Below are positions 1-7,115 of a stretch of 14,819 nt of DNA, piece by piece. Made by a program: the position numbers and the translations under genes. Position 1 is the first letter of the stretch, and the number at the start of each line of letters is the position of its first letter. A model generated the notes under the pieces. The model had not been told where the DNA came from, did no database searches, and saw nothing but the letters and a program-made list of their open reading frames with translations. This stretch comes from CAVXYC01 sp046154735 (GTDB lineage: Bacteria > Chloroflexota > UBA6077 > JACCZL01), in the NCBI GenBank assembly GCA_046154735.1, contig JBJXFJ010000014.1:1-14819 (forward strand), written 5' to 3'.

Positions 1-352
1 CCATGACACGATCTTGACGGTGGGATATCGCGGGCGCGGGGCGCAAGACCGCCGCGCTGCGGGAGTTGCCGCGAATCAGAAACATGCACCGTTCCCGAGG
101 CAGGCTCGCGCTGAGGGCTGACAGTGCTTCCGGTGTCGGTGTTGCTGTCTGCTGGGACGGAACGAATCCCCCATCGCCGGCCCATCCACCGACACCGGTG
201 AATGATTCGGGCGGGTCAACACCCTGACGCAAGCCCCCGCCCCTGAAGTTCCGGTGGCGCAGTCAGTAGTCGTCCCAAATACGCGTACTTGGCGTTCCTT
301 CATGTGCACGAATCAACCACGGAATACCCTGCACGCTTGCGAAAGGAAGACC
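1..352. other. Non-coding leader upstream of the gene block
   Basis: I see no convincing gene in this stretch. Open frames exist on both strands, but their translations are Arg/Pro/Ser/His-rich, match no family, and lack a good ribosome binding site. The one clear structure is a 12-bp perfect inverted repeat at 130-141/187-198, listed separately. The block's promoter presumably lies here, but no sigma-70-like box pair is good enough to call. The region could also hold the tail of an upstream non-coding region. Confidence 0.6.
130..198. promoter_or_regulatory. 12-bp inverted repeat in the leader; possible cis-regulatory structure
   Basis: CCGGTGTCGGTG at 130-141 is the exact reverse complement of CACCGACACCGG at 187-198, with a 45-nt spacer. 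Inside the spacer a smaller GGGA/TCCC pairing (154-157 with 167-170) could form a nested hairpin. No T-run follows, so this is not a typical intrinsic terminator. It lies about 155 bp before the first start codon, where an operator with two half-sites or a structured 5' leader could act. Function is inferred from position and symmetry only. Confidence 0.4.
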
Positions 353-1174
353 ATGAGGAACGTTTTGACCATTGTTTCAGAGTACGGGTACTGGGGCGAA
401 GAGCTCCTGGGCCCCCTCGAGACCTTTGATGCCGCCGGCTACAAGGTCTCTCTCGCCACGCCCAAGGGCAAGCGCCCTCACGCGCTGCCGCCCAGCATGG
501 ACCCCACCTACTTCGATCCGCCACTCGGCAAAGCCGTGACCACAGCGGAAGTTGCCGAGAAGGTCAAGGCGCTTGACGCATCCACCCGACTTGACGACCC
601 TCGGAGTCTGGCCGGCTGGGTCCCTGAGCGCCCGTACTGGAGCGGCCAGAATGCCCTTCGGGAAATCGAGGCGTACTACCGGGATGTGGAAAAACTTGCC
701 AGTGACATCCAGAACTATGATGCCCTCTGTTTAGTCGGCGGCAGTGGTCCGATTATCGACATGTGCAACAACGATCGCGTCCACGCCCTGGTGCTCAGCT
801 TCTACCGGCAGAACAAGCCTGTTGCAGCCATCTGCTATGGCGTCACGTGCCTGGCCTTCGCGCGCGATCTTCAGGATCGCAAGAGCCTCATCTGGGGCAA
901 GCATGTTACCGGGCATGCCAAGGAATACGACTACAAGGACGGGACCGGCTTCCTGGGAGTGGATCTGAACATGGGCCCACCCCCGTATCCGCTGGAGTAC
1001 ATCCTGCGCGACGCGACCGGTCCAGATGGAGCCTATCACGGGAATTTTGGACACGAGCGTTCCGTGATCGTGGACTACCCATTCATCACCGGCCGATCCA
1101 ATCAGGACTCCTACCTCACGGCGCAAAAACTCGTGGAAGTTCTGGATGGCGGCCTGACGCGCTGGGGCTGGTAA
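353..1174 (+). CDS. DJ-1/PfpI-superfamily protein (class I glutamine amidotransferase-like fold)
   Basis: A 273-residue protein of the DJ-1/PfpI/Hsp31 superfamily, whose members act as glyoxalases, chaperones, peptidases or amidases. What shows this: an N-terminal strand (VLTIVSEYGYWGEE) with acidic residues near 16-17 where the family's catalytic Glu usually sits, a GGSGP turn at 129-133, and a nucleophile elbow AICYGV with Cys161. The residue after the Cys is Tyr and not the His common in PfpI/Hsp31 proteins. The insert at about 40-110 makes it longer than a minimal PfpI protein and closer in size to Hsp31-type members. The ATG at 353 is preferred to an in-frame start at 254 because AAGGAAG lies just before it and family similarity begins there. 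It is the first gene of the block and is followed by a terminator-like hairpin, so it may be expressed more strongly than the genes behind it. Glyoxalase or deglycase activity is plausible but not proven. Confidence 0.85.
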   Translation: MRNVLTIVSEYGYWGEELLGPLETFDAAGYKVSLATPKGKRPHALPPSMDPTYFDPPLGKAVTTAEVAEKVKALDASTRLDDPRSLAGWVPERPYWSGQNALREIEAYYRDVEKLASDIQNYDALCLVGGSGPIIDMCNNDRVHALVLSFYRQNKPVAAICYGVTCLAFARDLQDRKSLIWGKHVTGHAKEYDYKDGTGFLGVDLNMGPPPYPLEYILRDATGPDGAYHGNFGHERSVIVDYPFITGRSNQDSYLTAQKLVEVLDGGLTRWGW

Positions 1175-1195
1175 GCCACTCCAGACATGCATGCA

Positions 1196-1228
1196 GCGGG
1201 CACCGCGCAGGTGGTGCCCGCAATTTTT
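1196..1228 (+). terminator. Intrinsic-terminator-like hairpin between the first and second genes
   Basis: A perfect 9-bp GC-rich stem (GCGGGCACC 1196-1204 with GGTGCCCGC 1213-1221, 8-nt loop) is followed immediately by AATTTTT at 1222-1228. It begins 22 nt after the first gene's stop and ends only 7 nt before the GGGGGA ribosome binding site of the ThDP enzyme. It has the form of a Rho-independent terminator. Because the next gene starts 16 nt later with no room for a promoter between, partial read-through or attenuation is more likely than a clean end of transcription. Confidence 0.75.
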
Positions 1229-1243
1229 GCCCTGGGGGGAGTA

Positions 1244-2950
1244 ATGGCAGGTAAACCGGGCCGCTACGCGATGATCGAGCAGTTCATCGCCGATGGCTTT
1301 CAGTACATGTTTGGAAATCCTGGGACTGTAGAACAGGGCTTCCTGGACGCTCTTGAAGAATACCCACAACTGCGCTACATCCTGACGCTTCAGGAATCTG
1401 TGGCCGTGCTCACGGCCGACGGATACGCTCGCTCCGGACGACGGCCGGCGTTAGTCCAGATTCACAGCACGCCCGGCCTTGGGAATGCCATTGGCGCGCT
1501 GTATCAGGCGAAGCGTGGTCACTCCCCGCTCGTCGTCATTGGCGGAGACGCCGGAATACAGTACCAGAACATGGATGCCCAGATGGCTGGTGACCTGGTG
1601 GCCATGGCCGCGCCCGTCACCAAATGGTCCACCATGGTTTCACACCCATCATCGCTCCTGCGCGTGTTGCGGCGGGCCATCAAGATTGCCGCCACACCGC
1701 CCATGGGTCCGGTCTATGTCTGCCTGCCGATGGACGTGCTGGACGCCGAGATCGATGAGCCCATTGTCCCCACCTTCATTCCTTCAACGAGAGTCATTCC
1801 GGAACCGTCGCTGGTGCAGCAAGCCGCGGCCCTCCTAGCCAACGCACAGTCCCCCATGCTCTACGTGGGCGATGGCGTGGCCTTTTCTGATGCTCAGGAT
1901 GAGCTAACTCGCGTGGCTGAGCTCCTGGGCGCGGAGGTTTGGGAGGCTGATGCCGGCGAAGTGAACATGAGCTACAGCCATCCACTCTTCCAGGGCATGA
2001 CCGGGCACATGTTCGGATACGACAGCAAACCGATCACCACGCGTGGTGACGTCAACCTGGTCTGCGGTACCTACATGCTGCCCGAGGTCTTTCCTGAGCT
2101 TGGCAGCATCTTTTCGCCCGACGCAAAAACCATTCACGTTGACCTCAATGCCTACGAAATTGGGAAGAATCACCCAGTTGAGCTTGGGATGGTGAGCGAC
2201 CCCAAGCTGACCCTGGCGGCACTTGCCGACACGCTGGAGCACGCCCTTACGATGGAACAGCGCAACGCCGCCCACGCGCGTTACGCTCGGCTTGCCTCGG
2301 CCCGCGAGGAGCACGTCAAAACTGAACGCGCAAGGGATGCCGGTGCTCGTACGACCACGCCGTTGCAGATGAGCGCCTTTGCCGAGGAGCTCGCCAGGCA
2401 GCTCCCATCGGATGCGCTGATCTTCGATGAAGCACTCACCAACTCACCCGCGCTGACTCGCTACTGCCCTCCTCAGCGCACCGGCGACTACTTCCTCACG
2501 CGCGGTGGCTCGCTGGGCGTTGGAATTCCGGGGGCAATCGGAGCTCAGCTCGCCCAGCCTGAGCGGGTAGCAGTGGGCATCACCGGCGATGGCGGGTCCA
2601 TGTACACCATCCAGGCGCTGTGGACGGCCAAACGGCACAACACGAATACCAAGTTCATCATCTGCAACAACGGCTCATACCACCTGTTGCAGCTCAACAT
2701 CGACGCGTACTGGAGAGAGCGCGGGATTGCCGGGCGGGAGCATCCCACCCCCTTTGATCTCTCCACCCCACCGCTCGGATTCAGGGACCTTGCTCAGGGG
2801 CTGGGCGTACCGTCCGTTCGCGTGGAGCGTCCTGAAGAGATTGGTCCTGCCATTCAACAAGCCCTGGCTGAGCCCGGCCCCTTCCTGATCGATCTCGTCC
2901 TGGACGGCGAGCGGCATCCCCACATCGTCAGCGTGAAATGCGGTCAGTAA
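1244..2950 (+). CDS. ThDP-dependent enzyme, benzoylformate decarboxylase-like
   Basis: A 568-residue thiamine-diphosphate enzyme of the acetolactate synthase/benzoylformate decarboxylase superfamily, which cleaves or forms C-C bonds next to a 2-oxo group. The N-terminal PYR domain (about 1-170) has the GNPGT turn at 24-28, Glu51 in LQESVAV for cofactor activation, and His74 in QIHSTPG, all laid out as in benzoylformate decarboxylase. A central domain (about 180-340) follows. The C-terminal PP domain has the ThDP/Mg motif from GDG (448-450) to NN (475-476). The ATG at 1244 is chosen over an in-frame one at 1187 because GGGGGA (1235-1240) precedes it and the longer version would translate through the terminator-like hairpin. 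The exact substrate cannot be read from sequence; phenylglyoxylate, another 2-oxo acid, or carboligation are all possible. Linked EthD, hydrolase and GMC genes suggest small-molecule catabolism or modification and not branched-chain amino acid synthesis. Confidence 0.88.
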   Translation: MAGKPGRYAMIEQFIADGFQYMFGNPGTVEQGFLDALEEYPQLRYILTLQESVAVLTADGYARSGRRPALVQIHSTPGLGNAIGALYQAKRGHSPLVVIGGDAGIQYQNMDAQMAGDLVAMAAPVTKWSTMVSHPSSLLRVLRRAIKIAATPPMGPVYVCLPMDVLDAEIDEPIVPTFIPSTRVIPEPSLVQQAAALLANAQSPMLYVGDGVAFSDAQDELTRVAELLGAEVWEADAGEVNMSYSHPLFQGMTGHMFGYDSKPITTRGDVNLVCGTYMLPEVFPELGSIFSPDAKTIHVDLNAYEIGKNHPVELGMVSDPKLTLAALADTLEHALTMEQRNAAHARYARLASAREEHVKTERARDAGARTTTPLQMSAFAEELARQLPSDALIFDEALTNSPALTRYCPPQRTGDYFLTRGGSLGVGIPGAIGAQLAQPERVAVGITGDGGSMYTIQALWTAKRHNTNTKFIICNNGSYHLLQLNIDAYWRERGIAGREHPTPFDLSTPPLGFRDLAQGLGVPSVRVERPEEIGPAIQQALAEPGPFLIDLVLDGERHPHIVSVKCGQ

Positions 2951-2978
2951 TGCCGCTCACCCTGTGCCGAGGAGACCA

Positions 2979-3677
2979 ATGATCCACCAGTTCATTTTTG
3001 CCAGCCCGAAGCCCGGACTCACCGAGCGCGAGTTTCAGGACTACTGGAAATACAAGCACGCGGTCCAGTTCGCCAGCAAGATCCCCCAGATCAAGCAATA
3101 CTCCATCTGCTCGCGGATAGCACAGCCAACTGACACCGGCGATCCACTTTGTGGAGGCGTCGCTGAGATCTGGCTGGAGAACGAGACCGAGCAGCTTGCC
3201 TCGCTCCAATCGCCGGAATTTATCGAGGGCGCGCGTAAGGATGAGCCCAACTGGGCCGCATTCTGGCGGTCCTTCGCTCTCGATACCGATCCCCACGTTC
3301 TCATTGAAGGCCCGGGCCAGCAGAACAACTCCAGCGCCGTCAAACTCTTCGTGCTGCTCAAGCGCAAAGAGGGCATGCCGCTTGATGAGTTCCGATCGTA
3401 CTGGAAAGAAGTGCATGGCCCGATGGTGGAAGGACTACCCGGCATTCGGCGGTATGGACAGTACGCGGTACGGGATGGCGCCTACGCCGTGGGTGAGTCA
3501 CTCTTTGATGGTGTGGCCACACTCTGGTTTGACGATCTCAGCGCCGCGCAGAAAGCGCTTGGCACGCCGGAGCTCAAGGCGCTTGTGGAAGACACGAAAT
3601 CCTTTGTGAATCAACGCTACATCCACAGTTTCCTGACGGACGAGTACTGGGTGATGGGCCCACACGGGTATGCCTGA
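2979..3677 (+). CDS. Tandem EthD-domain protein (dimeric alpha/beta-barrel fold)
   Basis: A 232-residue protein made of two ferredoxin-like EthD domains in tandem. Repeat 1 (about 1-105) carries FQDYWKYKHA at 19-28; repeat 2 (about 118-225) carries FRSYWKEVHGP at 138-148. Both fit the F..YW...H pattern of the EthD family. Typical EthD proteins have a single domain of about 100 residues and dimerise, so this fusion probably forms an intramolecular pair. EthD proteins accompany oxidative degradation genes (named from ethyl tert-butyl ether degradation), and related folds act as monooxygenases, isomerases or peroxide/heme-handling proteins. The ATG at 2979 has an ideal GAGGAG at 2969-2974 and lies 28 nt after the previous stop; an upstream in-frame GTG at 2964 would overlap that site. 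The reaction is unknown; a role in handling a product of the ThDP or GMC enzymes is inference from context. Confidence 0.82.
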   Translation: MIHQFIFASPKPGLTEREFQDYWKYKHAVQFASKIPQIKQYSICSRIAQPTDTGDPLCGGVAEIWLENETEQLASLQSPEFIEGARKDEPNWAAFWRSFALDTDPHVLIEGPGQQNNSSAVKLFVLLKRKEGMPLDEFRSYWKEVHGPMVEGLPGIRRYGQYAVRDGAYAVGESLFDGVATLWFDDLSAAQKALGTPELKALVEDTKSFVNQRYIHSFLTDEYWVMGPHGYA

Positions 3678-3741
3678 GATCCGCCGCGGAACGTTCTTCT
3701 GCCCACAGAGCACCACGCAGTTCAGATGAGAGGAGCACACA

Positions 3742-4671
3742 TTGGAGAACCACGCACTGTACCTCGGACGCGAGTGGAACGTTGACCACAATCTGCGCGC
3801 CAGGGTCAGTAACGCCGAGCTACGCTACGCCCTCGTGGGCACGGGCGAGCCAGTCATCTGCATCCATGGCACCAGCGTTGCGGATAGCTTAATCACCCCG
3901 CTGAAATTCTATCCGCGCATCTTTGAAGATTACCAGCTCATCAGTTACTACCGGGCCGGCTACAACGGGAGCACTCTAGAAAAAAGTGAGTTGAGCATTG
4001 AGGAGAGCGCCGGGCACGTGAAGCAGATTCTCGATCATCTGAACATTGAGAAAGCGCACGTACTGGCCTTCTCGTTCGGCGGTGTTATCGGCTTCCAATT
4101 TCTGCTCTCATACCCAGAGCGCGTGCAGTCCGCCGTCCTGCTTGAGCCCTACCTTCCGCGAGAAGAGGATGACGGCGTACAGGCCAACATCAAAGCATTC
4201 ATGCGCGCCATGGACATCTATAAGACCGGCGACAAGCTCGGCGCGGGACTCGCCTATATGGAAGATGTGTGCGGACCCAGGTTCCTGAACTCCGTGGAGA
4301 TGACTGGGCCACTTGATGTCTGGAAGCGCGTTGAAGAGTGCATCGACACGACCTTTACGGTGGATTTCCCGGCGATTTCAAACTGGGGCTTCAAGATGTC
4401 CCAGGCAGACCAGATCGTCAAGGAAAAGCCAGCCATGCCGGTGCTCGCCGTGATGGGCATGGATAGCGAAGCGGCGATGCCCGGATTCCGAGAGACCCAG
4501 CGTTTCCTGATGAGCTGGTTGCCTCAAGCAGAACGCTGCGGAATACCCAACGCCACCCATGGAATGCAAAGCATGAATCCGGTAGCGGTGGGTGAAGCCG
4601 CGCACCGCTTCTTCCAGAAACACCCTCTGAACACACCCGCGCCACTGGCTGCTGGAGCAAGTAATGCCTGA
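3742..4671 (+). CDS. Alpha/beta hydrolase (MhpC-like)
   Basis: A 309-residue alpha/beta-hydrolase-fold protein. Visible elements are the oxyanion-hole HG at 42-43 (CIHGTS), the strand/turn YRAGYNGS at 70-77, a nucleophile elbow AFSFGG with Ser111, Asp241 (GMDSEA) as the likely acid, and His273 (NATHGMQ) completing the triad. The first Gly of the usual GxSxG motif is Ala109. A helical lid probably occupies about 140-215. Translation most likely starts at TTG 3742, since GAGAGGAG at 3728-3735 lies 6 nt upstream and no in-frame ATG is better placed; GTG 3773 is a weaker alternative. Its stop overlaps the next gene's start by 8 nt, so the hydrolase and the first GMC flavoprotein are probably translationally coupled. 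The substrate is unknown; C-C bond, ester and lactone hydrolases all share this architecture. Confidence 0.85.
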   Translation: MENHALYLGREWNVDHNLRARVSNAELRYALVGTGEPVICIHGTSVADSLITPLKFYPRIFEDYQLISYYRAGYNGSTLEKSELSIEESAGHVKQILDHLNIEKAHVLAFSFGGVIGFQFLLSYPERVQSAVLLEPYLPREEDDGVQANIKAFMRAMDIYKTGDKLGAGLAYMEDVCGPRFLNSVEMTGPLDVWKRVEECIDTTFTVDFPAISNWGFKMSQADQIVKEKPAMPVLAVMGMDSEAAMPGFRETQRFLMSWLPQAERCGIPNATHGMQSMNPVAVGEAAHRFFQKHPLNTPAPLAAGASNA

Positions 4672-6241
4672 GAAGACCGCAGACTACATCATTGTGGGCG
4701 CCGGCACGGCCGGCTGCGTACTCGCGGCGCGGCTGAGCGCCGATCCCCAGGTCACTGTCACTCTGCTGGAGCTCGGCGGCCAGGACTCGAACCCCAGCAT
4801 CTGGGATCACGACATGAACGCCATGTTCAGCCTGTGGGACCCGAAGGGAGCCGAGAACTGGGGTTATGCCACCACCCCGCAAACTGAGCTGAATGGGCGC
4901 AGTATTGATATTGCCCGCGGCAAAGTGTTGGGCGGAAGCAGCGCCGTCAACGCCAAGATCTATATTCGAGGTCACCAGCGCAACTTCGATTCCTGGGCGG
5001 CCATGGGCAACACCGGCTGGTCCTATAGCGATGTGTTGCCGTACTTCAAAACGTCTGAGGCATATCAGGGACCGCCGTCAGAGTATCACGGAACCGCTGG
5101 CCCTCTCTCAGTCATTGACTGCAAGAACGAACAGGATGTACTGCACGCCTTTGTGGACGCGGCCGCCTCTCTCGGGGCCACACGGAAGTACAACGATTTC
5201 AATGGCCAAACACAGGAAGCCGGCGCCGGCTTCTACCAGTCCACGCGAAAGCCAAACGGCGATCGTGTAACGGCCGCGTCTGCCTTCCTCACGCCCAATC
5301 TGGGTCGCCAGAACCTCCGTGTCATCACCGGCGCGCGTACCACGCGCGTGCTGATCGAGCACGGCCGAGCCGTGGGTGTGGAATACATCGGACCTGATGG
5401 CACGCAGTTGCTGCGCGCTGAACGAGAAGTGATCCTGTGCGGCGGGGCGTACGAGACACCCAAACTCATGATGCTCTCCGGCATTGGGCCGGCGAGTCAC
5501 CTGGCTGAACGCGGGTTGGCCGTACTTCAAGATCTCCCGGGCGTGGGACAGAACCTCCAGGATCACCTCCTGCTCGGCGTCGCGTACGAAAGCCAGAGCC
5601 CCCTCAATCCGCCGGAGCTGCTTGCTGAGGCCGGCTTGTTCACCTGGACGGGCCTCGGCTCCCGGGATGCAGCGCCGGATCTGCAATACTTCTTTGGCCC
5701 GGTTCAGTTCGTGGCGCCAGAATACGCGTCGCCGAACCCGGGCTTTACGCTTGCCCCCATTCTGGCTCAGCCACAAAGCGTGGGCACCGTGACACTGGCA
5801 TCAAATAACCCCACAGACCTGGCCGTGATGAATCCCCAGTATCTGACTCGCGATGAGGATCTGGCGGTACTCGAATACGGCATCCGGTATGCGCGTGAAC
5901 TGGCTCATACCAGCGCGTTCAGCGCGCTTCGTGGGCGTGAGCTCGCCCCCGGTGACGCCGTCACCTCGCGGGAAGACCTGCGGGACTACATTCGCAAGGT
6001 TGCCGGCACAGTCTGGCACCCCGTTGGCACGTGCAAAATGGGCGTTGACGCCGCTGCCGTGGTGGATCCTGAGCTCAAAGTACGCGGCATCGATGGCTTG
6101 CGTATCGCAGACGCGTCCGTCATGCCCCAAATTGTCAATGGTAATCCAAACGCGGCAATAATGATGATCGCCGAAAAAGCGGCGGACATGATTTTGGCCG
6201 AATCATCGCAGCGCGCCCCCCTCGCCGCGGCTGCCGCCTGA
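4664..6241 (+). CDS. GMC-family FAD oxidoreductase, choline dehydrogenase-like (His/Asn active site)
   Basis: A 525-residue glucose-methanol-choline flavoprotein that would oxidise a primary or secondary alcohol or sugar hydroxyl. The Rossmann motif VGAGTAG (11-17) and the ELGG acidic strand end (36-39) bind FAD. GMC signature 1 is GKVLGGSSAVN at 86-96 and signature 2 is GAYETPKLMMLSGIGPA at 261-277. The active-site pair is His452 (WHPVGTCKMG) and Asn496 (NGNPNA), the His/Asn arrangement of choline oxidase and choline dehydrogenases. There is no His at the position covalently linked to FAD in choline oxidase. There is no signal peptide, so it should be cytosolic, using oxygen, a quinone or another acceptor. 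GGAG at 4654-4657 precedes the ATG, which overlaps the hydrolase gene. The C-terminal Ala-rich tail (after about 512) is non-conserved. The substrate is not determinable. Confidence 0.9.
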   Translation: MPEKTADYIIVGAGTAGCVLAARLSADPQVTVTLLELGGQDSNPSIWDHDMNAMFSLWDPKGAENWGYATTPQTELNGRSIDIARGKVLGGSSAVNAKIYIRGHQRNFDSWAAMGNTGWSYSDVLPYFKTSEAYQGPPSEYHGTAGPLSVIDCKNEQDVLHAFVDAAASLGATRKYNDFNGQTQEAGAGFYQSTRKPNGDRVTAASAFLTPNLGRQNLRVITGARTTRVLIEHGRAVGVEYIGPDGTQLLRAEREVILCGGAYETPKLMMLSGIGPASHLAERGLAVLQDLPGVGQNLQDHLLLGVAYESQSPLNPPELLAEAGLFTWTGLGSRDAAPDLQYFFGPVQFVAPEYASPNPGFTLAPILAQPQSVGTVTLASNNPTDLAVMNPQYLTRDEDLAVLEYGIRYARELAHTSAFSALRGRELAPGDAVTSREDLRDYIRKVAGTVWHPVGTCKMGVDAAAVVDPELKVRGIDGLRIADASVMPQIVNGNPNAAIMMIAEKAADMILAESSQRAPLAAAAA

Positions 6242-6453
6242 TTCACGGACCGCGCTGGCCGGGCCTCCCCAGCCGGCCAGCGCGGTGGCGTGACCGGCAT
6301 AGCGTCCCTTGGCAAGCGTCACCTGGAAGCCTCCCAGCGTCAGCGTGTCAGCAGTGATGCGCTCCAGGAGATACCACACGATGGTCCGCCACGAACACGT
6401 CAAGACTCGCGCATTCCCTGGACCTCCCGCCGGGACGGGACCAAAGGATCTGT
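6242..6453. promoter_or_regulatory. Largest internal gap; holds a hairpin, possible sub-operon boundary
   Basis: This 212-nt gap splits the block into a ThDP/EthD/hydrolase/GMC half and a Nif11/MetX-like/GMC/PfpI/GlgX/AGE half. It starts with the strong hairpin at 6249-6286 and ends with AAAGGA (6443-6448), the ribosome binding site for the first Nif11-like gene. A small TCCCG/CGGGA hairpin (6425-6440) sits directly before that site. The short open frames inside have no family resemblance. An internal promoter is plausible here, but I see no strong box pair. Confidence 0.45.
6249..6286 (+). terminator. 14-bp perfect hairpin after the first GMC gene; weak terminator or processing/stability element
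   Basis: ACCGCGCTGGCCGG (6249-6262) pairs perfectly with CCGGCCAGCGCGGT (6273-6286) around a 10-nt loop. It begins 8 nt after the GMC stop codon. No T-run follows, so an intrinsic terminator is not supported in the strict sense. GC-rich hairpins in this position can instead protect the upstream mRNA from 3' exonucleases or mark a processing site that sets different levels for the two halves of the block. Confidence 0.6.
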
Positions 6454-6789
6454 ATGTCCCATTCAAACGTCGTGAAATTCCTAACCGCCGCGCGGACTAG
6501 CGCTGCCCTGCGCGCCCGATATCACCAGCGAAACCTGGCTCAGCTTGTCTTTCAAGCCAAGAATGACGGCTTCGACTTCAGCGCTGACGAACTGGCCGAT
6601 GTTGTGGGCAAGCTTGAAGCCAACGTCATCCTGAATCTTGACCACGATCCGTTTGACGAAACAAGTCGCCTATGGCGCGAGATGTGGGGACGAACCCACT
6701 TTGAGTATCTGCTCACCAGCGTGGTGAGCCGTCACTCCGATCAAGAGCTCCAGGCCCTTATTGAGTCAACCGCGGAGGTGCCGGCATGA
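6454..6789 (+). CDS. Nif11-like small protein A
   Basis: A 111-residue protein whose first ~55 residues fit the Nif11 domain: a short start, then VVKFL at 6-10, a charged helix, and the hallmark AKNDGFDFSADEL at 35-47. Nif11 domains occur as leader regions of RiPP precursors (nitrile-hydratase-like and Nif11-type leaders) and in stand-alone proteins of unknown role linked to nitrogen fixation genes. This one lacks a Gly-Gly-type cleavage site and has no Cys. Its C-terminal half (about 64-105) carries RLWREMWG at 72-79 followed by FEYL at 83-86, a block repeated in the next gene. That argues against a variable core peptide. The ATG has AAAGGA 5 nt upstream and the stop overlaps the next start (ATGA), so the pair is translationally coupled. 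Function is unknown; a heterodimer or accessory subunit is inference. Confidence 0.75.
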   Translation: MSHSNVVKFLTAARTSAALRARYHQRNLAQLVFQAKNDGFDFSADELADVVGKLEANVILNLDHDPFDETSRLWREMWGRTHFEYLLTSVVSRHSDQELQALIESTAEVPA

Positions 6790-7115
6790 GCGCCAGACAC
6801 GTACTGGACTTCTTGAACGTGGTCGCCGCGCGGGGCGATCTCCTGGGCAGCCTCAAAGTTCAGTCAAAGGCAGCCGTCGTCGAGGCCGCCGCGGACTTCG
6901 GCCTCCCATTCACTGAGCAGGAGTTTGACGGTCTGATCTGGAACCTAGAGCTGCGCCTGGCAGCCAAGCGCGGTGAAGCGTTTGATCAGCGATTTCCTCT
7001 GTGGCAGACCATGTGGGGCTGCTACTACCTGGAGTACCTGGTGAACGACATGCTTCCCAGTTTCAAGCAATCCGATTTCGAGGCCGTACTGGCCGACCCA
7101 AAGGCCAATTCTTAG
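6786..7115 (+). CDS. Nif11-like small protein B (paralogue of A)
   Basis: A 109-residue paralogue of the preceding protein that aligns without gaps for about the first 60 residues. Shared features are FL at 9-10, the Nif11-like turn AADFGLPFTEQEF (35-47), an acidic/FD block (FDQ at 66-68), then PLWQTMWG at 71-78 and LEYL at 82-85. It has one Cys (Cys79), next to MWG, and no double-glycine leader site, so a lanthipeptide-type precursor is unlikely. Overall identity to protein A is low outside the shared blocks, so this is an old duplication and not a recent one. The ATG overlaps the previous stop by 4 nt (ATGA at 6786-6789), predicting coupled synthesis and perhaps a fixed 1:1 ratio. No modifying enzyme such as a radical SAM, LanM or YcaO protein lies in the window. 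The role is unknown. Confidence 0.72.
   Translation: MSARHVLDFLNVVAARGDLLGSLKVQSKAAVVEAAADFGLPFTEQEFDGLIWNLELRLAAKRGEAFDQRFPLWQTMWGCYYLEYLVNDMLPSFKQSDFEAVLADPKANS

Noticed and set aside
14..42. TTGACG at 14-19 as a possible -35 box
   Set aside because: The position 17 nt downstream is GCGGGG, with no -10-like hexamer.
76..309. A 77-codon minus-strand frame in the leader
   Set aside because: Composition is atypical, no domain is visible, and the leader's inverted repeat explains part of its pattern.
289..327. TTGGCG (289-294) or TTCATG (299-304) with weak -10-like hexamers
   Set aside because: Only about two to three matches to the -10 consensus; not enough to call a promoter.
731..1369. 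A 212-codon minus-strand open frame across the DJ-1/ThDP junction
   Set aside because: Overlaps two well supported genes and the terminator hairpin, and has no family resemblance.
1244..2950. Acetolactate synthase (ilvB)
   Set aside because: No small subunit gene nearby, and the PYR-domain motifs follow benzoylformate decarboxylase more closely.
5108..5776. A 222-codon minus-strand open frame inside the first GMC gene
   Set aside because: Shadow of the GMC coding frame with Arg/His-rich content and no recognisable domain.
6454..7115. Nif11-like pair as lanthipeptide or proteusin precursors
   Set aside because: No Gly-Gly-type leader end, almost no Cys, a conserved C-terminal block, and no modification or transport gene in the window.
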